From an uncultured Cytophagaceae bacterium (GTDB lineage: Bacteria; Bacteroidota; Bacteroidia; Cytophagales; Spirosomataceae), in NCBI GenBank assembly GCA_938008575.1, contig CALLKB010000117.1, positions 1 to 5,321 of the forward strand: a stretch of 5,321 nucleotides of DNA, read 5' to 3'. This document shows, piece by piece, positions 1 through 5,294 of this stretch. Each line of letters starts with the position of its first letter. Positions within the stretch are counted from its first letter, which is position 1. Below the pieces are notes generated by a model, which saw only the letters and a program-made list of their open reading frames with translations, made no database searches and had not been told where the DNA came from. The position numbers and the translations under genes are program-made.

Positions 1-62
1 GGATGGATGATAAATCAATTGACGGATTCTTAAAATTAGTTTTAACGGCGTTGCCGAAATAA
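1..62 (+). CDS. 3' end of an unidentified gene (partial, enters from the left edge)
   Basis: An open plus-strand frame enters from the left edge and stops at a TAA at 60-62. The visible C-terminus reads DDKSIDGFLKLVLTALPK. An in-frame ATG at 3-5 exists, but a 19-residue peptide is less likely than the tail of a longer protein. The stop lies five bases before the stop of the convergent DoxX-like gene, the tight tail-to-tail packing expected of two real genes. No family can be assigned from so few residues, and a chance open frame of this length is possible. Confidence 0.35.
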   Translation, partial: MDDKSIDGFLKLVLTALPK

Positions 63-67
63 ACAAT

Positions 68-433
68 CTAAGCTTTCGCTGCTTGTAATTTGTGAAAGCT
101 AGTATAAGAAACTAACAATAAAATAAAGAATACAATCGCCATAATCGTATTGTTTAATGGATCACCCACTGCAATATGTGCTACGGTTGCAGTGATATAC
201 AAGATACCAAATCCAACATAAGCCCATTCTTTAAACCTAGCAGGGACTGCCGGAATGATTAACAATACCAAGCCTATCAACTGACCAATACTTACTTCTA
301 ATCCAAGCCAACGTGGTATACCAAGATGTGTTGTGCCTTCGATAGCCATTTTAGAATTCATAAAAATAGCAGAAGATGCGAATAGGCAAATGATACTTGT
401 GGTTATCCAGTAAATTATTTTAGTTGATTTCAT
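68..433 (-). CDS. DoxX-like small integral membrane protein
   Basis: This 121-residue protein has four hydrophobic segments at about residues 6-24, 43-63, 70-88 and 96-112, so it should be a four-helix inner-membrane protein. It matches the DoxX-like (DoxX_2) pattern common in Bacteroidota: a LGIP motif (37-40) after the first helix, KEWAY (68-72) opening the third, and AHIAVGD (85-91) before the fourth. Length is normal for the family. The biochemical role of these small proteins is poorly defined; DoxX relatives have been linked to quinone or thiol redox processes, but nothing here proves that. It is divergent from the secreted NTF2-like gene, with 58 bases between start codons, so the two may share a control region. 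The start is the first ATG, directly before helix 1. GC content is low, like its right-hand neighbour. Confidence 0.85.
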   Translation of the reverse strand: MKSTKIIYWITTSIICLFASSAIFMNSKMAIEGTTHLGIPRWLGLEVSIGQLIGLVLLIIPAVPARFKEWAYVGFGILYITATVAHIAVGDPLNNTIMAIVFFILLLVSYTSFHKLQAAKA

Positions 434-461
434 AGTCTAGAATTAAAAAAATGGTTTTAAA

Positions 462-479
462 TTACAATGAATTTACAAT
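462..479. promoter_or_regulatory. TTACAAT direct repeat in the divergent DoxX/NTF2 gap
   Basis: TTACAAT occurs at 462-468 and again at 473-479, so the copies are 11 bases apart, close to one helical turn. They sit 12 bases before the start of the NTF2-like gene and about 29 bases before the DoxX-like start. This placement would suit a transcription-factor site controlling both genes. The surrounding 58 bases are extremely AT-rich, so chance is a real alternative. No TAnnTTTG promoter box is visible on either strand of this gap. Confidence 0.2.
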
Positions 480-491
480 AAAAAATTAAAT

Positions 492-959
492 ATGAAAAAA
501 TCAATCCTTTATATTATTTGTATCCTGTTTTCAACGCATACCACTTTAATTGCACAAACTACAAATACAACTGTATCTGCTGCGTCCGAAAAAGAAGTTA
601 AACAAGTGATTCAAAATATGTTTCAGGCCATGCTTCAAGCAGATACTAGTTCATTAAGAACTTGTTTTTCTGATAAAGTTATTTTCCAAACAATTGTCAA
701 TAAGCCCGAAGGTGCAATGATCAATACAGTATCTATCAATGATTTTATCCAAAGTATTGGGAAACAAACACCCAATGCATTAGATGAAAGAATTGAATTT
801 GGTGCTATTCAGGTAGACCCTTTAATGGCCACAGTATGGACGCCATATACCTTTTATTTAAAAGGTCAATATTCCCACAAAGGCATCAACAGTTTTCAAT
901 TAGTTAAATTTAAAGAAGGATGGAAGATTCAATACCTCATTGATACCAGGTATAAGTAA
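492..959 (+). CDS. Secreted NTF2-like / putative lumazine-binding family protein
   Basis: This 155-residue protein begins with a Sec signal peptide (lysines at 2-3, hydrophobic core about 5-20, likely cleavage near LIA-Q at 21-22). The mature part, about residues 33-155, resembles the NTF2-fold 'Lumazine_bd_2' proteins of Bacteroidota. An N-terminal helix (EVKQVIQNMFQAMLQAD) leads into a cone of strands carrying VWTPY (115-119), YSHKGINSFQ (127-136), GWKI (143-146) and the terminal IDTRYK (150-155). It should be periplasmic. Members of this fold often bind or turn over small molecules, but this subfamily has no settled function and I see no catalytic residues I would trust. It faces the chimeric gene tail-to-tail with 20 bases between stop codons. 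The family call is firm; the role is unknown. Confidence 0.85.
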   Translation: MKKSILYIICILFSTHTTLIAQTTNTTVSAASEKEVKQVIQNMFQAMLQADTSSLRTCFSDKVIFQTIVNKPEGAMINTVSINDFIQSIGKQTPNALDERIEFGAIQVDPLMATVWTPYTFYLKGQYSHKGINSFQLVKFKEGWKIQYLIDTRYK

Positions 960-979
960 TCTAGAATTTTTCTGAAGCT

Positions 980-1111
980 TTATTGCTTTGAATCTTTTAA
1001 TTGTTTTTGGAATTGAAGTGGTTGATTGGTTGTGATCCATTCTACGCCTTGTGCTTGCAGGATGGCTAAGTCTGATAATTCATTCACAGTCCAACTACCA
1101 ATTTTTAAACC
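980..1111 (-). pseudogene. 3' remnant of a glycerophosphodiester phosphodiesterase (GDPD) gene
   Basis: The last ~43 codons of the minus-strand frame encode AGLKIGSWTVNE, then LAILQAQGVEWITTNQPLQF. This fits the end of the GDPD TIM barrel, where family members typically carry G-L-K-V-x-x-W-T-V-N, a hydrophobic helix, and G-V-D-x-I-I-T-D-x-P before a short tail. The catalytic N-terminal part (the HRG and acidic motifs) is absent, as is any start codon of its own. A complete enzyme would be about 230-300 residues and would release glycerol-3-phosphate from phospholipid headgroup esters. The assignment rests on a short motif set, but GlmS proteins have nothing like it at this position. Confidence 0.7.
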
Positions 1112-2215
1112 TGCATTTTTTGCCATTTTTAAAGCTTCTAAAGTATCTGCTGTTTCACCACTTTGAGAAATAGCAATGATGATGTCGCCTGGTCCAATCA
1201 CCGGGTTGCGGTAACGGAATTCTGAGGCATATTCCACCTCCACCGGGATGCGGCAAAGGGTCTCAATCATGTATTCGGCGACTAAACCGGCATGCCAACT
1301 CGTTCCGCAGGCTACGATCACGATTCTTTTGGCCTGAGAAAAAACAGATAAATGTTGTTCAACACCCGCCAAGGTCAACGTCATGTTTTCGCTATCCAAA
1401 CGGCCGCGTAAACAATCGGTCAAGGAATCCGGTTGGTCGAAAATTTCCTTCAACATGAAATGGTCATAGCCACCCTTTTCGATTTGGGCTAATTCCATGT
1501 CTAATTGCTGGATGTATGGGGTAATCGGCTCATTTCCCAAATTCTTCAAGATGATTTCATCTTGTGAAATAATGGCCAATTCATAGTCATTCACGTAAAT
1601 TACTTTCTTCGTGTATTCGATAATCGGCGAAGCATCGGATGCCAAAAAGTGTTCGCCATCACCCACACCAATCACCAATGGACTTCCTTTGCGCGCAGCG
1701 ATCAGTCGGTCCGGGAATCCTTCTTCCATCACAATGATAACATAAGCTCCCACCACGCGCTTTAATGCGATGCGCATCGCCTCTTCCAAGGAATAATTAT
1801 TGCTTTGTTGGATTTCCTCAATAAAATTCACCAAAACCTCCGTATCCGTCGCACTCTCAAACGTATAGCCCTTTTGAACTAGCTCTTGTTTTAAGGATGC
1901 ATAGTTTTCAATGATCCCGTTATGGACCAAAGTCAATTTGCCTGAATTTGATTTGTGTGGGTGCGCATTTACATCGGACGGTTCGCCGTGCGTCGCCCAG
2001 CGCGTATGCCCTATCCCCACTGACGCCGTCAGGGTGATTTCGTCTGTCCACGATTCCAGCTCAGCAACGCGTCCTTTTTTCTTGAAATTGGTGATGTTTT
2101 TGCCGTAAAGTGCAATTCCAGCGCTGTCGTAGCCGCGGTATTCTAAACGCTTAAGACCTTTTAAAATGATGGGATAAGCGGCTTGAGAGCCGATGTAGGC
2201 GACGATTCCACACAT
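980..2215 (-). CDS. glmS: GlmS (glucosamine-6-phosphate synthase) truncated in SIS1 and fused in frame to a GDPD tail
   Basis: Intact GlmS (about 600-615 residues) makes glucosamine-6-phosphate from fructose-6-phosphate and glutamine. Here the class II glutaminase domain is complete: the nucleophile Cys2 in MCGIVAYIG fixes the start, followed by TRWATHGEP (71-79), HNGIIENY (98-105) and SATDTEV (121-127). The first SIS domain starts normally with ACGTSWHAG (302-310) and SQSGETADT (350-358). After about residue 366 the GlmS sequence stops. Residues 369-411 read GLKIGSWTVNELSDL, then GVEWITTNQP, which is the end of a glycerophosphodiester phosphodiesterase. The rest of SIS1, all of SIS2 and the C-terminal active-site loop are missing, so at best this protein could hydrolyse glutamine. 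Because glmS is normally essential, a real genome would need an intact copy or salvage of amino sugars. A misassembly explains the structure as well as a real deletion does. Confidence 0.9.
   Translation of the reverse strand: MCGIVAYIGSQAAYPIILKGLKRLEYRGYDSAGIALYGKNITNFKKKGRVAELESWTDEITLTASVGIGHTRWATHGEPSDVNAHPHKSNSGKLTLVHNGIIENYASLKQELVQKGYTFESATDTEVLVNFIEEIQQSNNYSLEEAMRIALKRVVGAYVIIVMEEGFPDRLIAARKGSPLVIGVGDGEHFLASDASPIIEYTKKVIYVNDYELAIISQDEIILKNLGNEPITPYIQQLDMELAQIEKGGYDHFMLKEIFDQPDSLTDCLRGRLDSENMTLTLAGVEQHLSVFSQAKRIVIVACGTSWHAGLVAEYMIETLCRIPVEVEYASEFRYRNPVIGPGDIIIAISQSGETADTLEALKMAKNAGLKIGSWTVNELSDLAILQAQGVEWITTNQPLQFQKQLKDSKQ
1100..1144. other. Zone containing the GlmS/GDPD fusion junction
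   Basis: The last clearly GlmS residue is around T358 (nt 1142-1144) and the first clearly GDPD residues start near G369-I372 (nt 1100-1111). Between them lies EALKMAKNAG, which both families could plausibly carry, so the exact join cannot be placed. The segment is rich in A and T runs, well below the GC content of the upstream glmS DNA (about 60% GC in 1201-1260 against about 32% in 1081-1140, counted by eye). Such a short shared low-complexity stretch is where an assembler, or illegitimate recombination, could join two genes. Confidence 0.55.
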
Positions 2216-2245
2216 AGGATGTTTGTTTTAGGGCTTTAATTAGTA

Positions 2246-2276
2246 CAAATATCTCGAAATCTACGTTGAAATGCAA
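2246..2276 (-). promoter_or_regulatory. Candidate Bacteroidota-type promoter for glmS
   Basis: Read on the minus strand, TTG (2276-2274) is followed after 20 bases by GATATTTG (2253-2246). This is close to the Bacteroidota primary-sigma consensus of a -33 TTTG/TTG element and a -7 TAnnTTTG element, with one mismatch in the -7 box. Transcription would start near 2240 and give a leader of about 25 bases before the glmS ATG. No glmS ribozyme fits in so short a leader. Assignment is by consensus only. Confidence 0.4.
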
Positions 2277-2290
2277 GATGCCGGGGGGTA

Positions 2291-2323
2291 AACGCTGCCG
2301 GGGTCTCTGACCCCGGCAGCGTT
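2291..2323. repeat. Perfect 15-bp GC-rich palindrome with 3-base loop (P1)
   Basis: AACGCTGCCGGGGTC at 2291-2305 is followed by the loop TCT and its exact reverse complement at 2309-2323. It is far more GC-rich than the surrounding intergenic DNA. It lies upstream of the candidate glmS promoter and between two divergent genes, and neither flank has a U-tract, so it does not look like a terminator. The copy TGCCGGGG at 2279-2286 duplicates part of the left arm and could pair alternatively with 2311-2318. It shares the GGGTC/GACCC core with the palindrome at 2433-2464, which suggests a dispersed intergenic repeat family. Confidence 0.85.
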
Positions 2324-2355
2324 ACGCAAACAACCACTTTTTCGCCAGTTTCACT

Positions 2356-2388
2356 ACCTAAAACATGATAATTTTCACATTTTTAGGT
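2356..2388. repeat. AT-rich inverted repeat (IR3)
   Basis: ACCTAAAA (2356-2363) is mirrored exactly by TTTTAGGT (2381-2388). Allowing C2364 to bulge, ATG (2365-2367) pairs with CAT (2378-2380), giving 11 bp around a 10-base loop. It lies midway between the two GC-rich palindromes. It could be an operator for the amylase gene or a weak RNA hairpin. Sequence symmetry is clear; function is inferred only. Confidence 0.5.
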
Positions 2389-2432
2389 CATTTTATGCGC
2401 TTTTTTGAGCCTTTTCAGCTAATTTTAATCCG

Positions 2433-2464
2433 CAGGTTGTTAGGGTCCTGACCCTGACAACCTG
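2433..2464. repeat. 15-bp palindrome just upstream of the amylase gene (P2)
   Basis: CAGGTTGTTAGGGTC (2433-2447) and GACCCTGACAACCTG (2450-2464) form 15 pairs, one of them G-U (2441/2456), around only two bases; in RNA the apex would open into a larger loop. It ends 19 bases before the amylase start codon, so if transcribed it would form a strong leader hairpin next to the ribosome-binding region. Like P1 it has no U-tract on either side. The shared GGGTC/GACCC core with P1 argues for a common origin. Confidence 0.8.
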
Positions 2465-2483
2465 AACAAAACCCTTTAGATTC

Positions 2484-4328
2484 ATGAAGAAACTTATATT
2501 ATTCCTATTGGCAGCTCTCAGTCTGCAAACGCTACAAGCACAAGAATTACGCATCGAACCGCTCAACTGGTGGGTGGGCATGAAAAACCCCAAATTACAG
2601 CTCCTGATCCACGGAAAGGACTTAAAAGGTGCAGAGGTCATCGCTAAAAAACCGGGTTTAAAGATCGTGAAAGTGCATACGGCCGACAGCCCGAATTACC
2701 TCTTCGTGGATTGTGAAATATCGAAAAACGCGCTGGCGGGGTCATATCCGATTGATATCAAAAAAGATAACAAAATACTCCACCACATCGACTACAAACT
2801 CGATTCCCGCACACCTAATTCCGCGAATCGTCCGTCGTATTCTACCAAGGATGTTATCTACCTAATCACACCCGATCGTTTTGCGAATGGCGACCCGAGC
2901 AACGATGCTGTTCCAACTTACCGCGAACCAAATCCTGCACGTAATGAAATGTACGGTCGGCATGGGGGTGACCTAAAAGGCATCATTGACCGTTTGCCTT
3001 ATATCCATGACATGGGATTTACGGCGATTTGGAACATGCCGGTTTTGGCAAATGATCAGGCGAAAGAAAGTTACCACGGTTATGCGATCACGGATCATTA
3101 TTTGATTGATCCGCGTTTTGGGACGAATGCACAATACAAGGAATTAGCGGAGAAGGCAGGCCAAAAGGGCATTAAGCTCGTGATGGATGTCGTGTTGAAT
3201 CACTGTGGTGATGGCCACTGGTGGATGAAGGATTTTCCGTTCAAGGATTGGATCAATTTTGATGGTAAGTTTGTTTCGACGACGCACCGCAGGGAAACCG
3301 TTCAGGATCCCCATGTGTCACAATTCGATGCCAAAATGCAGACAGAAGGTTGGTTCGTTCCTGCGATGCCGGATTTGAATCAAAAGAACCCATTCATGGC
3401 GAATTATTTGATTCAAAATACGATTTGGTGGATTGAATATGCGCATTTGGGAGGTATTCGCATAGATACGTATCCCTATTCTGAAAAGCATTTCGAGGCA
3501 CGCTGGTCGGACGCGGTACTCGCGGAATATCCGAATCTCAACATGGTAGGCGAGGAGTGGTCATCGAATCCGATCATCACTTCGTATTGGCAGAAAGGAA
3601 AAATCAACCGTGATGGCTTCAAATCATCTTTGCCGGCTTTGATGGACTTCCCTTTGCAAAACGCCATTTCGGAGGCGATGAATGAGAATGATCAAGATTG
3701 GGGCAAGGGCTTGAACAAGATTTATTCGGTGATTTCGAATGATTTGGTCTATGCGAATCCGGATAATTTGGTGGTGTTTGGTGATAACCATGACATGTCA
3801 CGTTTCTATTCACAGGTCAAACATGACCAAGCTTTATTCCGAATGGGAATGACATATTTGTTGACAACACGGGGCATTCCGCAGATTTTTTACGGAACAG
3901 AAATCTTGATGTCGAATCCCAAAAGCAACGAACATGGTGAAATCCGTGGGGATTTTTATGGCGGTTGGCCTGGAGATGCCAAAGATGCGGTAACCCAACG
4001 CGGCTTTACGGCAGATGAGAAGAGCACGCAAGATTTCTTTAAGAAATTGTTGAATTGGCGGAAGCATGCTGAAGTCATTCATACTGGGAAATTGACGCAT
4101 TTTGGCCCAGAAAATGGGGTCTATGTTTATTTCCGTTATTCGGAAAAAGGCAAGGTGATGGTCGTGATGAATAAGAACGCCACGGCTAAGACACTCAGCA
4201 TGGGAAATTATGCGGAGTTAATTAAGCCCGGTGCCAAATTGACTGATGTGTTGAATGACAAGACGCAAGTATTAGGAGCGAGTTTAGAGGTTCCGGCGAA
4301 AACGGCGTTGGTGTTTGAGGTACGATAA
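2484..4328 (+). CDS. Secreted GH13 alpha-amylase family enzyme (neopullulanase/cyclomaltodextrinase type, SusA-like)
   Basis: The 614-residue protein should hydrolyse maltodextrins, cyclodextrins or pullulan. A signal peptide (1-19, likely cut at LQA-Q, no lipobox) sends it to the periplasm. Residues ~21-108 form an Ig-like N-terminal domain of the cyclomaltodextrinase type (RIEPLNWWVGM, then the GSYPIDI strand). The GH13 barrel runs from VIYLITPDRFANGDPSND (124-141) to about 530 with every conserved region intact: region I DVVLNH (235-240), region V MPDLN (295-299), region II GGIRIDTYP (323-331, nucleophile D328), region III VGEEW (355-359, proton donor E357), region IV FGDNHD (432-437, D437). 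A beta-sandwich C-terminal domain follows. MPDLN points to the neopullulanase/cyclomaltodextrinase side of GH13. Length and domain order match the Flavobacterium cyclomaltodextrinase and Bacteroides SusA type. No sus transporter genes are visible nearby. Confidence 0.93.
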   Translation: MKKLILFLLAALSLQTLQAQELRIEPLNWWVGMKNPKLQLLIHGKDLKGAEVIAKKPGLKIVKVHTADSPNYLFVDCEISKNALAGSYPIDIKKDNKILHHIDYKLDSRTPNSANRPSYSTKDVIYLITPDRFANGDPSNDAVPTYREPNPARNEMYGRHGGDLKGIIDRLPYIHDMGFTAIWNMPVLANDQAKESYHGYAITDHYLIDPRFGTNAQYKELAEKAGQKGIKLVMDVVLNHCGDGHWWMKDFPFKDWINFDGKFVSTTHRRETVQDPHVSQFDAKMQTEGWFVPAMPDLNQKNPFMANYLIQNTIWWIEYAHLGGIRIDTYPYSEKHFEARWSDAVLAEYPNLNMVGEEWSSNPIITSYWQKGKINRDGFKSSLPALMDFPLQNAISEAMNENDQDWGKGLNKIYSVISNDLVYANPDNLVVFGDNHDMSRFYSQVKHDQALFRMGMTYLLTTRGIPQIFYGTEILMSNPKSNEHGEIRGDFYGGWPGDAKDAVTQRGFTADEKSTQDFFKKLLNWRKHAEVIHTGKLTHFGPENGVYVYFRYSEKGKVMVVMNKNATAKTLSMGNYAELIKPGAKLTDVLNDKTQVLGASLEVPAKTALVFEVR

Positions 4329-4365
4329 TTTCTGACCGCTTAATAATTTTTGTTTTTAGAAGCTG

Positions 4366-4419
4366 ATATGCCTGTCTACTTTTGGTGAATTCTTAGTTCT
4401 CAAAAATAGACAGGTATGT
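4366..4419. repeat. Long inverted repeat covering the lipoprotein start codon
   Basis: CCTGTCTA (4371-4378) is mirrored exactly by TAGACAGG (4407-4414). The pairing extends outward through 4366-4370/4415-4419 with two G-U pairs, placing the start codon ATG (4416-4418) in the stem. It extends inward, after one C-A mismatch, through TTTTGG (4380-4385) against TCAAAA (4400-4405). The apical loop is 14 bases. No U-run follows on either strand, so a classical terminator for the amylase gene is unlikely. If transcription starts upstream, the hairpin would hide the start codon; if it starts inside (see the box at 4377-4384), the symmetry is more likely an operator. Confidence 0.7.
4377..4384 (+). 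promoter_or_regulatory. Candidate -7 box (TAnnTTTG) for the lipoprotein gene
   Basis: TACTTTTG is an exact match to the Bacteroidota -7 consensus TAnnTTTG. Only a T-run (4353-4357), not a clear TTTG, lies at the usual 19-base spacing upstream. Transcription would start near 4388-4391, giving a leader of about 25-28 bases. The box overlaps the left arm of the inverted repeat at 4366-4419, so a protein bound there could block it. Confidence 0.35.
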
Positions 4420-5102
4420 TACACGCTCGTAAAGCTTTACATGGGGCAATTTTAGCCACATTGCTTATTTTTTCATTATTTATTTCGAGTTGTTCCAATC
4501 AAGTAATTTCAGGTAGTGGAGGTTATTCGGATGTTTCGTTAAATCGAAATTCGTCTGAGTATGATATCAAGCGCTTAAAGGAAGTGGAAGTTGTGGGCAA
4601 TTCATTTTGGGGAATTCCTTATATGAAGAATAAGGAGTCCAAAAATAAGTCGGGCTTCATCTTTCGTTTTAATGGGGTGTCGATGTTTCGGACGCCAGCG
4701 ATTCTTCCCATATTATCCTTGTTAGGTACGACCGTTTGGATGGGAGTAAATTTAGAACCTGCATTTGGGTATAAAAAAATAACATATCAAGGATATGGAA
4801 ATCAAACGATTTCGGTCGAAGATAAAAATAGTCCCAATGTTCATTGGGCAATTGCTTCCGTTTTAGCTCTGCCTCTGGCAGGAGCCATCAATAACCAAGC
4901 TTTCCCGAACATTGCAGTCTCTAACGCAATGCACGAAATGAACTACCAGCTAGTTCATCAAAATCCAGACATTGATGTGTTTTCTAATCCTAAGTATAAT
5001 ATTACGAACCAACGTGGATTTTGGAAGACAGAAGCAAATGTGAAAGCGAATGTATTGGGATCCCGCATCCGCACCGAACGCGTTGTGGTTCCAAAACCTT
5101 AA
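4416..5102 (+). CDS. Predicted lipoprotein of unknown function
   Basis: I do not recognise a named family for this 228-residue protein. It starts with a lipoprotein signal: basic residues at 5-6, hydrophobic stretch 11-23, and lipobox ISSC with lipidated Cys26, so the mature protein is anchored in the inner or outer membrane. Two further hydrophobic stretches, about 93-112 (TPAILPILSLLGTTVWMGV) and 144-158 (WAIASVLALPLAGAI), are unusual in a soluble lipoprotein and could be membrane-associated hairpins. The C-terminal part (NAMHEMNYQLVHQNPDIDVF, FWKTEANVKANVLGSRI) follows a pattern I have seen in other Bacteroidota lipoproteins: a helix, a D-x-hydrophobic strand and a final strand pair. No other in-frame ATG lies near the signal peptide, so the start is secure even though it lies in a hairpin. 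The next gene begins 11 bases after the stop, so they are probably co-transcribed. Confidence 0.8.
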   Translation: MLHARKALHGAILATLLIFSLFISSCSNQVISGSGGYSDVSLNRNSSEYDIKRLKEVEVVGNSFWGIPYMKNKESKNKSGFIFRFNGVSMFRTPAILPILSLLGTTVWMGVNLEPAFGYKKITYQGYGNQTISVEDKNSPNVHWAIASVLALPLAGAINNQAFPNIAVSNAMHEMNYQLVHQNPDIDVFSNPKYNITNQRGFWKTEANVKANVLGSRIRTERVVVPKP

Positions 5103-5113
5103 GTTCAGGTCCC

Positions 5114-5294
5114 ATGCTCAAGCGTCTTCAATATTTTTTAGGAAGCGCATCTTTGATACTAGGATGTGTTTTTGCCGGACAAGCACAGGAAATTTCCAAT
5201 GTGCAGATTGGTTATGTGCCCGAAATCAAGCGTTTTGAGGTATTCTTCGATCTAGATAGTAAGCAACAAAAGACGTATGATCTGCGTGTGTATG
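5114..5294 (+). CDS. Secreted protein of unknown function, 5' part only
   Basis: Only 60 genuine residues remain before the contig turns into adapter sequence. The ATG at 5114 is chosen because it directly precedes a Sec signal peptide (MLKRLQYFLG, hydrophobic core to about residue 20, likely cleavage AGQA-Q near 24). Longer upstream extensions of this frame run through the preceding lipoprotein gene and are not credible. The mature start, ISNVQIGYVPEIKRFEVFFDLD (split here as about 27-48) and YDLRVY (55-60), looks like the opening strands of a beta-sandwich, as seen at the N-terminus of some exported Bacteroidota proteins. No function can be assigned. Residues after Y60 in a naive translation (EIGRAHV) come from the adapter and must be discarded. 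Confidence 0.7.

Noticed and set aside
46..56. CGGC/GCCG stem at the end of the left-edge gene as a terminator
   Set aside because: The stem is only 4 bp, lies inside the coding frame of the partial gene, and is not followed by a convincing U-tract on either strand.
959..990. Shared terminator between the convergent NTF2-like and chimeric genes
   Set aside because: Only 3-4 bp stems (for example AAGC at 975-978 with GCTT at 985-988) can be drawn, too weak to call.
1911..2108. 65-codon plus-strand frame inside glmS
   Set aside because: It lies antisense to the well-conserved glutaminase domain and its translation has no recognisable domain or signal; it is a shadow of glmS codon structure.
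2216..2290. glmS ribozyme/riboswitch in the glmS leader
   Set aside because: The candidate promoter leaves only about 25 bases before the ATG, and I see no extended structured region typical of the glmS ribozyme, which is mainly known from Firmicutes.
2291..2464. Palindromes read as CRISPR repeats or transcription terminators
   Set aside because: There are only two copies with different arms and no regular spacers, so not CRISPR. No U-tract follows either stem and neither neighbouring gene ends here, so terminators are unlikely.
2393..2641. 82-codon minus-strand frame over the amylase start
   Set aside because: It runs through the P2 palindrome and antisense to the amylase signal peptide, with cysteine- and arginine-rich low-quality translation typical of a shadow frame.
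3476..4100. Three minus-strand frames inside the amylase gene (3476-3667, 3619-3813, 3834-4100)
   Set aside because: All are antisense to catalytic GH13 sequence that is fully conserved on the plus strand, and their translations resemble no protein family.
4669..4851. 60-codon minus-strand frame inside the lipoprotein gene
   Set aside because: It is antisense to an intact signal-peptide-bearing gene and has no features of its own.
5050..5238. 62-codon plus-strand frame overlapping the two right-hand genes
   Set aside because: It is out of frame with both the lipoprotein and the signal-peptide-bearing gene, and its translation has no domain or signal.
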